Part shown: positions 27,021 through 34,800 of the stretch, piece after piece | Position numbering within the stretch: position 1 is the stretch's first letter | How the letters are laid out: every line of letters begins with the position of its first letter | Origin: Kitasatospora acidiphila | GTDB lineage: Bacteria; Actinomycetota; Actinomycetes; Streptomycetales; Streptomycetaceae | Direction of reading: 5' to 3' | Assembly (NCBI RefSeq): GCF_006636205.1 | Contig: NZ_VIGB01000003.1 | Coordinates: 7,814,501-7,878,500 of the forward strand | DNA: 64,000 nucleotides | The notes under the pieces: model-generated | Databases searched by the model: none | What the model was told of the DNA's origin: nothing | The model's input: the letters and a program-made list of their open reading frames with translations, nothing else | Position numbers and translations under genes: made by a program

Positions 27021-27589
27021 CGCGTGCCGCGATACCCGGGCTGCCGAGCCGGCATCCGATCGGTGAGTTGCTACCAGGGCTCTTCGCCGACGACGACCTC
27101 GCCCAGCGGTTCACCGCCGGCCTGGACACCGTCCTCGCCCCGGTCTTCGCCACCCTGGACAACCTGCCCGCCTACTTCCAACCACACTTGGCGCCGGCGG
27201 ACTTCCTGGCCTGGCTGGCCGACTGGGTGGCCATGGAGGTCGACCCGGCCTGGCCGGAGGAGGTGCGCCGTGCCGTGGTGCTGCGCGCGGTGGCGCTACA
27301 CCGGTGGCGCGGCACCCGGCGCGGGCTCCAGGAGCGGCTGCGACTGGTGCTCGGCGTCGGTTCGGAGATCCTGGACGGCGGCGGCGTGGCCTGGTCCACC
27401 TCACCGGACCCGGCCCTCCCGCCCGCGCCCGCCGCTGAGTTGCTGGTGCGCGTCTGGCCCGAGCGCACCACGGAGGTGGACGAGGAGCAGGTGCTGGCGG
27501 TGCTCAGAGCGTGCTGCCCGGTCCACCTCGGCTGCCGGGTCGAGATTCTGCAAGGGCCGCCCGATTCGGCTGGCGGAGAGGAGAGTTGA
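27017..27589 (+). CDS. Baseplate wedge protein, tail-protein-I-like (Pvc12 region)
   Basis: A 190-aa protein: SRHPIGELLPGLFADDDLAQ, AVLAPVF-type helix, LPAYFQPHLAPADFLAWLAD, then WRGTRRGLQERLRLVLG and a C-terminal VWPERTTEVDEEQVLAVLRA. This layout matches phage tail protein I/gp7-like wedge subunits, which in CIS follow the baseplate J gene. It is much shorter than PVC Pvc12, in keeping with a minimal baseplate. It overlaps the upstream gene by four bases. No tail-fibre gene follows. Confidence 0.85.
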   Translation: MTRAAIPGLPSRHPIGELLPGLFADDDLAQRFTAGLDTVLAPVFATLDNLPAYFQPHLAPADFLAWLADWVAMEVDPAWPEEVRRAVVLRAVALHRWRGTRRGLQERLRLVLGVGSEILDGGGVAWSTSPDPALPPAPAAELLVRVWPERTTEVDEEQVLAVLRACCPVHLGCRVEILQGPPDSAGGEES

Positions 27590-27592
27590 CGG

Positions 27593-29266
27593 ATGCGTAC
27601 CTGCCCCGAGTGCGGAGCGGCCAATGAGGACGGTGACGACTTCTGCGGCAACTGCGGCGCCTACCTCGGCTGGTCGCAGTCAGCGGCCAGCCCTCAGCCG
27701 GCGGCGGAGACCGGCACACCGGTCGAGCCTGCGACAGCACCTGCTGCGCCGCCTGCGCCTGCGCCTGCGCCTGCGCCTGCCGTGCCGTCCACGCCTGCTG
27801 CGCCGCCTGCGCCTGCTTCCAGCGCGCCCTCCGCACCTGCCGTGCCGTCCACGCCTACGCCCGCGCCTGCGGCGCCTGCTGCCGCACCGGAGCCCGAGCC
27901 CGCCCCGGCATCTGCCGAGCAGCCGCGAAGCTCAAAGCTGGCGCGAGCCTTCAAGTCGGCGGCCGCCCTCAGGCCGCCCAGCCTTTCGGAGCTCGGGAGC
28001 CCCATCAAGCCGCCCACCGTCTCGGAACTGGGGAGCTCCCTCAGGCCGCCCAGCGTCTCGGAGCTGGGGAGTCCCGTCGAGCCGCCGAGCGTTCCGGAGG
28101 TCGTGAGCCGCCTCGAGCCGCCCAATGTCCGGGAGCTGGGGAGTTCCTTCAGGCCGCCCAGCATCCGGGGAGTTGTGAGCCGTCTCAAGTCGGCCACCAC
28201 CTCGGAGCCCGCGAGCCCCTCCAGGCCCGCGAGTCCCCCGGAGCCGCAGCCCCCCGCGCCCGCCACGGAGCAGCCCCCTGCCCCGGAGCAGCCTGCCGCG
28301 CAGCAGCAGGCCGCAGCTCCCACCGTGCCCACCGTGCCCGCAGCTCCCACCGTGCCCGCCGCGCCTGCCGTGCCCGCCGCGCCCGCCGCCGAGTCGCCGG
28401 GCCCCCGGGCGCCGCAAGCGCAGCCGGCACCCGCCGCACGCCGTCCCGAGCCGCCCCGTCCGCCCGAGCCCGTCCAGCGCCGGTCCGACCCGGTCGCCGT
28501 GCAGCCCGCCAAGCCCGTCGCGCCCCGCCCCGTCGTCCGCCCGTCCACCGCCGCCGACACCCAGGTCGGCCCGCCGTGTCCCAACTGCGGCACGCCCAAC
28601 CGCCCCGACCGCAAGTTCTGCCGGCGCTGCGCGGCCCCCCTGACCCCGTCCGTCGAAGCGAAGGCCCTGCCCTGGTGGCGCACCCGCTGGCCGTTCCGCC
28701 GCAGGGTGCGGATCGGTGGCAACGGCAATGCGCTGCGCCGGATCATCATCCTGCTGCTGGTGGTGGCGCTGGTCGTCGCGGGGATCCTGCTCTACCCGCT
28801 CGGCAAGTCCGTGTTCCAGGACACCCTGGACAAGGTCCGCAAACCGTCGGCGATCACCCCCACCGGCGTGTCCGCGAGCGCCTCGGTGGCGGACCACCCG
28901 CCGTCCCTGGCCGACGACGGCCTCACCAACACCTACTGGGGAGCACCGAAGACCGGGGACTCGATCACCTTCACCTTCGGTTCGCCGTTCCGGCTGGTGG
29001 ATCTCATCGTCCACACCGGCACCTCCACCGACCCGCAGGAGTTCCAGAAGGAGGCCCGCCCGACCAGCCTGGACCTCCAGATCACGTCGAAGGACGGCAA
29101 GGTCCACGAGCAGCAGGTGACCCTGAACGACAAGCCGGGCCCGCAGACCGTGGTGACCGGAGTCAGCGACGCGGTGCGCGTGTCCCTGGTCATCCGCGAC
29201 GCGGCCGGCACCGGCGCCGGACGTCATATCGCCCTGGCGGAGGTGGAGTTCTTCAAGCGCGACTGA
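27593..29266 (+). CDS. CisA-like membrane protein: two zinc ribbons, 12-residue repeats, TM helix, discoidin-like ectodomain
   Basis: A 557-aa protein. It starts with a zinc ribbon (CPECGAANEDGDDFCGNCGA, residues 3-22), then a Pro/Ala-rich region and six consecutive 12-residue repeats (consensus RPPSVSELGSxL, residues 127-198). More Pro/Ala sequence and a second zinc ribbon (CPNCGTPNRPDRKFCRRCAA, about 329-348) follow, then one transmembrane helix (IIILLLVVALVVAGILLYPL, about 383-402). The outer domain of about 150 aa resembles F5/8 type C or NADase-type glycan-binding folds (ADDGLTNTYWG ... IALAEVEFF). In Streptomyces a CIS-associated membrane protein called CisA links cytoplasmic particles to the membrane. 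Topology and synteny fit this; the identification is inferred. It is the last gene of the CIS operon, with a 3-base gap to the wedge gene. Confidence 0.75.
   Translation: MRTCPECGAANEDGDDFCGNCGAYLGWSQSAASPQPAAETGTPVEPATAPAAPPAPAPAPAPAVPSTPAAPPAPASSAPSAPAVPSTPTPAPAAPAAAPEPEPAPASAEQPRSSKLARAFKSAAALRPPSLSELGSPIKPPTVSELGSSLRPPSVSELGSPVEPPSVPEVVSRLEPPNVRELGSSFRPPSIRGVVSRLKSATTSEPASPSRPASPPEPQPPAPATEQPPAPEQPAAQQQAAAPTVPTVPAAPTVPAAPAVPAAPAAESPGPRAPQAQPAPAARRPEPPRPPEPVQRRSDPVAVQPAKPVAPRPVVRPSTAADTQVGPPCPNCGTPNRPDRKFCRRCAAPLTPSVEAKALPWWRTRWPFRRRVRIGGNGNALRRIIILLLVVALVVAGILLYPLGKSVFQDTLDKVRKPSAITPTGVSASASVADHPPSLADDGLTNTYWGAPKTGDSITFTFGSPFRLVDLIVHTGTSTDPQEFQKEARPTSLDLQITSKDGKVHEQQVTLNDKPGPQTVVTGVSDAVRVSLVIRDAAGTGAGRHIALAEVEFFKRD
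27971..28186. repeat. Six 36-bp (12-residue) repeats in the CisA-like gene
   Basis: Six exact-length in-frame units coding for variants of [RKE]PP(S/T/N)xxExxSxL, ending at 28186. A seventh unit (KSATTSEPASPS) is degenerate. Unit length is constant at 12 residues although sequence varies, which suggests selection on spacing. Confidence 0.85.
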
Positions 29267-29445
29267 GCGCGGCTCGCCGTGGGGGAGTGGCAGACTCCCC
29301 CCGGCGATGGGTCAACGCGTGTCACTCGACGGGTGAACGGACGGTGGCGGAACCGGGTCTACGCGGGTCCTGGTGGGCGTTGTTCCAGCGACGGAGCTCC
29401 AACTCTCTAGCGGCGGACGGGTGTTCGCCGCTACTCTCGCTGGGC

Positions 29446-29474
29446 GCGGACATGCCAATCATTGGCATGTCCGC
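29446..29474. promoter_or_regulatory. Perfect 29-bp palindrome upstream of the GH25 gene
   Basis: Arms GCGGACATGCCAAT (29446-29459) and its exact complement (29461-29474) flank a single C. It lies 68 bases before the lysozyme start in the 275-base gap 29267-29541. With a one-base centre it cannot form a good RNA hairpin, so a dimeric regulator operator is more likely. The rest of the gap shows no gene. Confidence 0.6.
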
Positions 29475-29541
29475 TGCGGGGTGCATCCTCCCGTTCTCGC
29501 ACATGTGGTACTCATCCCTGCCAGGCCACAAGGAGCGAATC

Positions 29542-30384
29542 ATGTTCCGCACCGCCCGCACCACCAGACTCTCCCGCCTCGGTGCCGTCGGCGCCACCAC
29601 CTTCTCCGCCCTGCTGCTCGCGGCCGCCGCCGCGGTGCCCGCCCAAGCCGCCGGCGGCGCCCACGACTTCGTGCCAAGCCACCCCGAGCGCGACTGGGCC
29701 GGCTCCACCGTGGCCGCCCACGAGGGGCACGGGTCCGGCGGCGTCCAGCCGATGGTCACCCAGACCTCCGGCATGGACGTCTCCGGCTACCAGGGCAGCG
29801 TCGACTGGTCCACCGCCTGGGCCGACGGCGCAAGCTTCGCCTACGTCAAGGCGACCGAGGGCACCGGCTACACCAACCCGGACTTCGCCCAGCAGTACAA
29901 CGGCAGTTACAACGTCGGCATGATCCGCGGCGCCTACCACTTCGCGCTGCCGAACGCCTCCAGCGGCGCCACCCAGGCCAGCTACTTCGTCAACCACGGC
30001 GGTGGCTGGTCCGCCGACGGCCAGACCCTGCCGCCGGCCCTGGACATCGAGTACAACCCCTACGGCGCCACCTGCTACGGGCTGAGCCAGAGCGGCATGG
30101 TCAACTGGATCGCCAGCTTCTCCAACACCGTGCACAGCCTGACCGGTCGCTACCCGACGATCTACACCACCACCAACTGGTGGACCGCCTGCACCGGCAA
30201 CTACGGCGGCTTCGGCTCCACCAGCCCGCTCTGGATCGCCCGTTACAACACCTCGCCGGGCGCCCTGCCCAACGGCTGGAGCTACCAGACCTTCTGGCAG
30301 TACTCCGACAGCGGCACCTTCCCGGGCGACCAGGACTACTTCAACGGCGCGATCGACCGGCTGCAGGCCCTCGCCCTTGGCTGA
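29542..30384 (+). CDS. Secreted GH25 lysozyme (N-acetylmuramidase)
   Basis: A 280-aa protein with a twin-positive N terminus and clear signal peptide (MFRTARTTRLSRLG, hydrophobic core, AQAAGG cleavage region near residue 36). After a propeptide-like stretch, the GH25 catalytic domain starts at SGMDVSGYQGSVDW (about residue 74) and contains YVKATEGTGY, PPALDIEYNP with the DxE catalytic pair, YPTIYTTTNWW and FWQYSDSG. It cleaves the beta-1,4 bond of peptidoglycan outside the cell. An AAGGAG site precedes the ATG. It follows the CIS cluster in the same direction but 275 bases away with its own candidate operator, so co-regulation is only possible. The stop forms a TGACGGTCCGTCA palindrome. Confidence 0.93.
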   Translation: MFRTARTTRLSRLGAVGATTFSALLLAAAAAVPAQAAGGAHDFVPSHPERDWAGSTVAAHEGHGSGGVQPMVTQTSGMDVSGYQGSVDWSTAWADGASFAYVKATEGTGYTNPDFAQQYNGSYNVGMIRGAYHFALPNASSGATQASYFVNHGGGWSADGQTLPPALDIEYNPYGATCYGLSQSGMVNWIASFSNTVHSLTGRYPTIYTTTNWWTACTGNYGGFGSTSPLWIARYNTSPGALPNGWSYQTFWQYSDSGTFPGDQDYFNGAIDRLQALALG

Positions 30385-30394
30385 CGGTCCGTCA
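30382..30394 (+). repeat. Stop-codon palindrome TGACGGTCCGTCA
   Basis: Perfect 5-bp arms around a 3-base centre (7-bp arms if CTGACGG/T/CCGTCAG at 30381-30395 is counted). It begins exactly at the TGA of the lysozyme gene. Confidence 0.75.
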
Positions 30395-30445
30395 GAAGCA
30401 AATGCCTGTGCGGGGGAACCGATCGCAGCCGGTTCCCCCGCACGG

Positions 30446-31048
30446 TCACGACCACTTCGTAGCGAGCGACGCCACCAGGAACACCACGCCCGCCGCCAAC
30501 GCCACCCCGATCGCCCCGGTGCCGACACTGGCGACGACCTTGCGTCCGCGCGCTGCCCAGCCCGCCTGCCGCAGCCGACGACTGGCCGCCGGCGCCGCGA
30601 GCTCGACACCGACCGGCAGCAGCTGCAGCGCACCGCTGAGCGCGGCGACCGCGAAGCCGAGCAGGATCATCCAGCCCGCGATCGGCGCCACCCCGACCTG
30701 GTTCAGCCGGCCGCCGTGGTACTGCATCGGCAGCCGGTCCCCGGCCCAGTGCTCGCCGGTGCTGATCGAGCCGACGGACAGCCTGCGGCCGTCGTCCGCC
30801 TGGAAGACGCCGTGGCAGACGATGTGCCGCTGACGCCCCGTGCCGTGCGGCTCGCAGTGGTCCACCAGGTACAGCCCCGGGGTGCCGGTCAGCCGAGCCG
30901 CATAGGCCAGGTTGCCGCCGCCCCAGCAGCCGCCCGCCACCGCGCCCCCGCCCAGCAGGAGCACCAGCAGCAGGACGACGGATGCCAGGCCCAGGTCGCG
31001 CGGGGGCGGCTCGCCGATGTGCGACCGATGCCGCTGTGGCGCGCTCAT
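30446..31048 (-). CDS. Membrane protein of unknown function (DUF3592-like topology)
   Basis: About 200 aa reading leftwards. One N-terminal helix (LGLASVVLLLVLLLGGGAVA) is followed by an extracytoplasmic segment with three cysteines (GGCWGGGN, DHCEPHG, HIVCHGVF) and two C-terminal helices (IAGWMILLGFAVAALSGALQ; GAIGVALAAGVVFLVASLA). The Cys-bounded outer domain between two membrane parts resembles small actinobacterial DUF3592-type proteins, but I cannot assign a family firmly. An upstream ATG at 31072 would add eight residues. It converges on the lysozyme gene. Confidence 0.7.
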   Translation of the reverse strand: MSAPQRHRSHIGEPPPRDLGLASVVLLLVLLLGGGAVAGGCWGGGNLAYAARLTGTPGLYLVDHCEPHGTGRQRHIVCHGVFQADDGRRLSVGSISTGEHWAGDRLPMQYHGGRLNQVGVAPIAGWMILLGFAVAALSGALQLLPVGVELAAPAASRRLRQAGWAARGRKVVASVGTGAIGVALAAGVVFLVASLATKWS

Positions 31049-31202
31049 CCGGGTCCCCCGTTCCAAGGCCATCCGTCGCCGCCCGCCATCCGGACGGCTG
31101 CCCGCGCATCATGCCAGGTCAGAGCCGTGAACGGCAGACCCGGGGTCACCCTCGGCGAGCGGGCGGGTGCACGGGCGGCGACGACGCGCGAAGCTTGGGA
31201 CC

Positions 31203-32663
31203 ATGGGTACCGTCGCCGCCGTTCGAGTGCGGACGTACCAGGGGCTCCCCAGCGAGCCGGTACGCCCGCGCGGGCTGCCGCGCGTGGCCGAAGTGGTCCC
31301 CGCCGGCACCGCCGAGTCGGTGCGCCTCTGCTGGGACACCACCGACCTGCGCCTGCTGGCCCACGGTGGCGCGCTGGAACGCCGCCAGGGCGCGGCCGGC
31401 GGCGCCTGGCAGCTCACCCTGCCGGACGGCACCGAGCTCAGCGGCACCGGCGCCACCGTCCCCGCCGAGCTGCACGACCGGATCCGCTCCTACACCGGCG
31501 GCCGCCCGCTCCACCCCGTGCTGCGGATCAGCAGCCACCGCGCCCGCTCACTGCTGCGTGACCACCACGGCCGCACCCTCGCCGAGCTGGACCGCACCGA
31601 GGTGGTGGCCCAGCCGCTCGGCGGCCCCCCAGGGCCGGGACGACTGGCCGGTTGGACCCGCACCGAGGTCTGCCTGCTGCGCGGCCGGCCACGGCTGCTC
31701 GCCGCCCTCGACGGCCGCCTGCGCGCCGACGGACTGACCGAGGTGCCCGCCACCGTGCCGCAGGCCGTGCTGGTCCACCCCGCCACCCCCAGCGCACCGG
31801 CACCGGGCAGCGCCGGCGCCGCCCTCGCCGCCTACCTGCGCCGCCAGTGCGCCCAACTGCTCGCCCTGGACGGCGCGGTGCGCCGGGACGAAGCCGACTC
31901 CGTGCACCAGATGCGGGTCTGCGCCCGGCGGCTGCGCAGCAGCATCACATCCTGCCGAAACCTGCTGCGCCAGCGGGGAGCTGCCGAGATCGCCGTCGAA
32001 CTCCGCTGGTTGGGGCAGGTGCTGGGAGCCGCACGGGATGCCGAGACCACCGGGCAGCGGCTGGTCGCGGCAGCCGAACAGCTGCCACCCGAGCTCGCAT
32101 TGGACAGCCCCGCGGTCGGCCTGGCCGAGCGCTTCCGGCAGCGGTATGCGGCGGCCCACCACGAAGTCCGTGAAGTCCTCGACAGTGAACGGTACTTCAC
32201 GCTGCTCGCAGCCGTGGAGCAGCTGGCTGCCGACCCGCCGCTGCGGCGCCGGGCCGGGCGCGGCCGCACCGAACTCGAGCGCCTGCTCCGCCGCGAGCAG
32301 CGCCGCACCGGCCGCCGACTGGACCGGGCGCTGGCGCTGGACGAGGGCCCGGCCCGCGACGAGGCCCTGCATGCCGCCCGCAAGGCCGCCAAACGCGCCC
32401 GCTACACCGCCGAGTTGGCCGGCGCCAAACCACTGGCCCGCCGGATGCGCACGATCCAGGAGACCCTGGGCAGCTACCAGGACGCCATGGTCGCCGAGCA
32501 CCTGCTCCCCACCCTCGCCGCCGAGGCCCATGCCGCAGGCGCCAACCCCTTCGCCTACGGCCTGCTGCACGCCGCTCAGCGGCCCCTCGCCCGGGCCGCC
32601 CTTGCAGCGGCGCGGCCGGCCTGGCAGCGCGCCCGCAAGAAGGGACTGTGCCGTCTCCGGTGA
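31203..32663 (+). CDS. CYTH-like/CHAD domain protein
   Basis: A 486-aa protein. The N-terminal part has a CYTH-like strand pattern (WDTTDLRLLAHGGALERRQ, near residues 39-60), as in triphosphate tunnel enzymes. The C-terminal half (about 200-480) is a CHAD domain: conserved histidine and arginines in DSVHQMRVCARRLRSSI, LRWLGQVLGAARDAET, and LHAARKAAKRARYTAEL. CHAD domains bind polyphosphate and often associate with polyphosphate granules; the CYTH half may hydrolyse inorganic triphosphate, though catalytic Glu/Lys motifs are incomplete by eye. It is a monocistronic-looking gene, with the next gene 23 bases downstream carrying its own leaderless-type promoter. Confidence 0.88.
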   Translation: MGTVAAVRVRTYQGLPSEPVRPRGLPRVAEVVPAGTAESVRLCWDTTDLRLLAHGGALERRQGAAGGAWQLTLPDGTELSGTGATVPAELHDRIRSYTGGRPLHPVLRISSHRARSLLRDHHGRTLAELDRTEVVAQPLGGPPGPGRLAGWTRTEVCLLRGRPRLLAALDGRLRADGLTEVPATVPQAVLVHPATPSAPAPGSAGAALAAYLRRQCAQLLALDGAVRRDEADSVHQMRVCARRLRSSITSCRNLLRQRGAAEIAVELRWLGQVLGAARDAETTGQRLVAAAEQLPPELALDSPAVGLAERFRQRYAAAHHEVREVLDSERYFTLLAAVEQLAADPPLRRRAGRGRTELERLLRREQRRTGRRLDRALALDEGPARDEALHAARKAAKRARYTAELAGAKPLARRMRTIQETLGSYQDAMVAEHLLPTLAAEAHAAGANPFAYGLLHAAQRPLARAALAAARPAWQRARKKGLCRLR

Positions 32664-32674
32664 CCTCGGCACTC

Positions 32675-32680
32675 TAGGCT
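32675..32680 (+). promoter_or_regulatory. Candidate -10 (TAGGCT) for a leaderless transcript
   Basis: TAGGCT ends six bases before the ATG at 32687, so transcription would begin at or next to the start codon. There is no ribosome binding site before that ATG, which supports a leaderless mRNA. Confidence 0.45.
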
Positions 32681-32686
32681 GGCGGC

Positions 32687-33481
32687 ATGACGGCGAAGCG
32701 CGATGTTCACAACTTCCTGGCCCGGGTGCGGCAGGAACCGGAGCACTGGGTGCCGGACGGGTCGCTGCGGCGGCTGGCCGGCCTGCTCACGGGCTACCAG
32801 GCCGGGCTCACCCCGTACGCGGCAGTCGGCGTACCGGAGTTCGGCCCGGACGGTGCGTTCGCCCACTGGCTCGGCCGGCAGGACGGCTACCGGAGCGCTG
32901 AGGCCGCCGACTGGGTGGCACTGATCGAGCGCGACGCCCGCCCACTGGACACCTTCTTCACCCTGGCCCAGCGCTACGGTGAAGAGCAGCCGGCTGCCGA
33001 GGTGGACCTGGTCCGCCACCTGAGCCGGAACACCTTCGTCACCCTCTACTGGCGCCGCCCGCTGTTGGACGAGACCACCGCCGGGCTGCGCGCCCAGGGC
33101 TGCCGCGTGGTACAGGTCGACACCGCCGGCTGGACCGACCAGCACGACCTGCACCGCGAGTTGGCCGCCGCGCTGGACTTCCCCGACTACTACGGCCACA
33201 ACTTCAACGCCCTGAACGACTGCCTGCGCGATGTCTTCGACGACACCGCGGCGCCGCTGGCCCTGGTCCTCGCCGGCTTCGACCACTACGCCCGCACCGA
33301 CCCGGAGGCCGCGCACATCCTGCTCGACATCGTCGCCGACCAGGCCCGGGTGCACGCGGTCTCCGGCTGCCACCTGCTCTGCCTGGTGCAGACCGACGAC
33401 CCGCACCTCACCCTGGAACCGGTCGGCGCGATGTCGGCGCTCTGGAACGACGCGGAGTGGCTGAACGCGAACCGGACCTGA
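32687..33481 (+). CDS. Barstar-family protein with an extra N-terminal domain
   Basis: A 264-aa protein, much longer than barstar (about 90 aa). Residues about 140-235 match the barstar fold: VVQVDTAGWTDQHDLHRELA, then LDFPDYYGHNFNALNDCLRD, with the conserved YGxNxxAxxDCL core, and PLALVLAGFD. The N-terminal 130 residues (FLARVRQEPEHWVPDGSLRR and DTFFTLAQRYGEEQ) are a domain I do not recognise. Barstar inhibits extracellular ribonucleases of the barnase type; no ribonuclease gene is adjacent here. The absence of a ribosome binding site and the TAGGCT at 32675 suggest leaderless expression. Confidence 0.85.
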   Translation: MTAKRDVHNFLARVRQEPEHWVPDGSLRRLAGLLTGYQAGLTPYAAVGVPEFGPDGAFAHWLGRQDGYRSAEAADWVALIERDARPLDTFFTLAQRYGEEQPAAEVDLVRHLSRNTFVTLYWRRPLLDETTAGLRAQGCRVVQVDTAGWTDQHDLHRELAAALDFPDYYGHNFNALNDCLRDVFDDTAAPLALVLAGFDHYARTDPEAAHILLDIVADQARVHAVSGCHLLCLVQTDDPHLTLEPVGAMSALWNDAEWLNANRT

Positions 33482-33503
33482 CGACTCGGGAGGTGACAGC
33501 TGA

Positions 33504-34724
33504 TCACCCTCGCCGTCCAGGGAACCCGTGCGCCCGGGCGGCGAGCACGATGACCAGCGCCGGAGCGAGCAGCACCACCACCGTCCACGGCAGCGCCAGC
33601 GTCCCCAGCGCGCCGAGCAGCACCCCGCCGACCGCGCCGCCCCCGGCCATGGCACCGTTCCAGAGGGTGACCAGCATGGCCATCACTGAATCGGCGGCCG
33701 TCCCACCGGCGTTGCCCCCGGCCGTCTGCAGCAGCGTCGGCACCCCGCCCCAGCCGAGCCCCCAGAGCGCGGCGGCCAGGTAGACCAGGGCCGTGCTGCC
33801 GCTCGACACGGCGAGCAGCGCGGCTGCGGCGCCGACCAGCAGGGTGGCACCGATCATCAGCGTCCGCAGCCGGCGGCCGATCTGCGCACCGGTGATCCAG
33901 ATGCTGACCAGCGAGGCCGCGCCGAACACCAGCAGAACCAGGCCCACCGAGCTCCCCAGGCCGAGCCGACCGAGGAACGGCGCGATGAAGGTGTAGAGGA
34001 TGGTGTGGGCCAGCACGAAGGCGAGGGTCACGCCGAGCACCGCCGCCACCCCGGGCAGCCGCACCGCCCGCCGCATCGGCAGCCGCGCACCCGCGCGCTG
34101 CCCGGGGTGGTCCGGCACGGCCAGCAGGATCCACCCGATCAGCAGCACCGCCAGCACACTCACACTGAGGAACGCCCACCGCCAGCCGACGGCCCGGCCC
34201 AGAAACGTACCGGCGGGCACCCCGAGCGAGAGCGCCACCGGAATCCCGGCCATGGCGATGGCGATCGCCCGGCCCTGGAGCGCCTCGGGCGCCATCCGCC
34301 GCGCGTAGCCGGCCAGCAGCGACCAGGCCGGCCCGGCGGCCACCCCGGCGAGGAACCGCCCGACCATCGCCACCGGGTAGTTCAGCGCGACCGCGGTGAG
34401 GGTGTTGGCCACGGCAAAGGTCGCCATCGCGGTGAGCAGCAGCCGCCGGCGCGACCAGCCTGCGGTGGCGGCGGTCAGCGGCAGGGCGGTGAGCGCGGTC
34501 CCGATCGCGTACACGGTCACCGACTGGCCCATCGCGGACGCGCCGACCCGGAGCGAGCCGCTCATCGCGGGCAGCAGACCGGCCGGCATGACCTCGGTGA
34601 GGCAGGTGATGAAGACCGCCGTCGCCAGCGCCAACAGGCCGGCCAGCGGCAGGCGTTGGCGGTCGGCAGTGACGCTTGCGGCGGTGGTGGCGGGTGGTGT
34701 GGTGCCAGTCGTCATGGCGGACAT
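33504..34724 (-). CDS. MFS transporter (DHA-type drug/arabinose efflux family)
   Basis: About 406 aa with twelve predicted hydrophobic helices. It begins with LPLAGLLALATAVFITCLTE followed by MPAGLLPAMSGSLRVGASAM, a typical sugar-efflux/drug:H+ antiporter (AraJ/YdhP-like) N terminus. The loop RRRLLLTAMA after helix 2 corresponds to motif A. The start is chosen at the ATG at 34724 (MSAMTTGTT); a second ATG at 34715 is possible. It is convergent with the barstar gene (23-base gap). Substrate cannot be told from sequence. Confidence 0.88.
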   Translation of the reverse strand: MSAMTTGTTPPATTAASVTADRQRLPLAGLLALATAVFITCLTEVMPAGLLPAMSGSLRVGASAMGQSVTVYAIGTALTALPLTAATAGWSRRRLLLTAMATFAVANTLTAVALNYPVAMVGRFLAGVAAGPAWSLLAGYARRMAPEALQGRAIAIAMAGIPVALSLGVPAGTFLGRAVGWRWAFLSVSVLAVLLIGWILLAVPDHPGQRAGARLPMRRAVRLPGVAAVLGVTLAFVLAHTILYTFIAPFLGRLGLGSSVGLVLLVFGAASLVSIWITGAQIGRRLRTLMIGATLLVGAAAALLAVSSGSTALVYLAAALWGLGWGGVPTLLQTAGGNAGGTAADSVMAMLVTLWNGAMAGGGAVGGVLLGALGTLALPWTVVVLLAPALVIVLAARAHGFPGRRG

Positions 34725-34800
34725 GGTCGAACCTGACACTGGTGTGAGAATCAACCGGACCAGATGTGGGCCGGCCCACGCACGACTTGGCGCGCCGACG

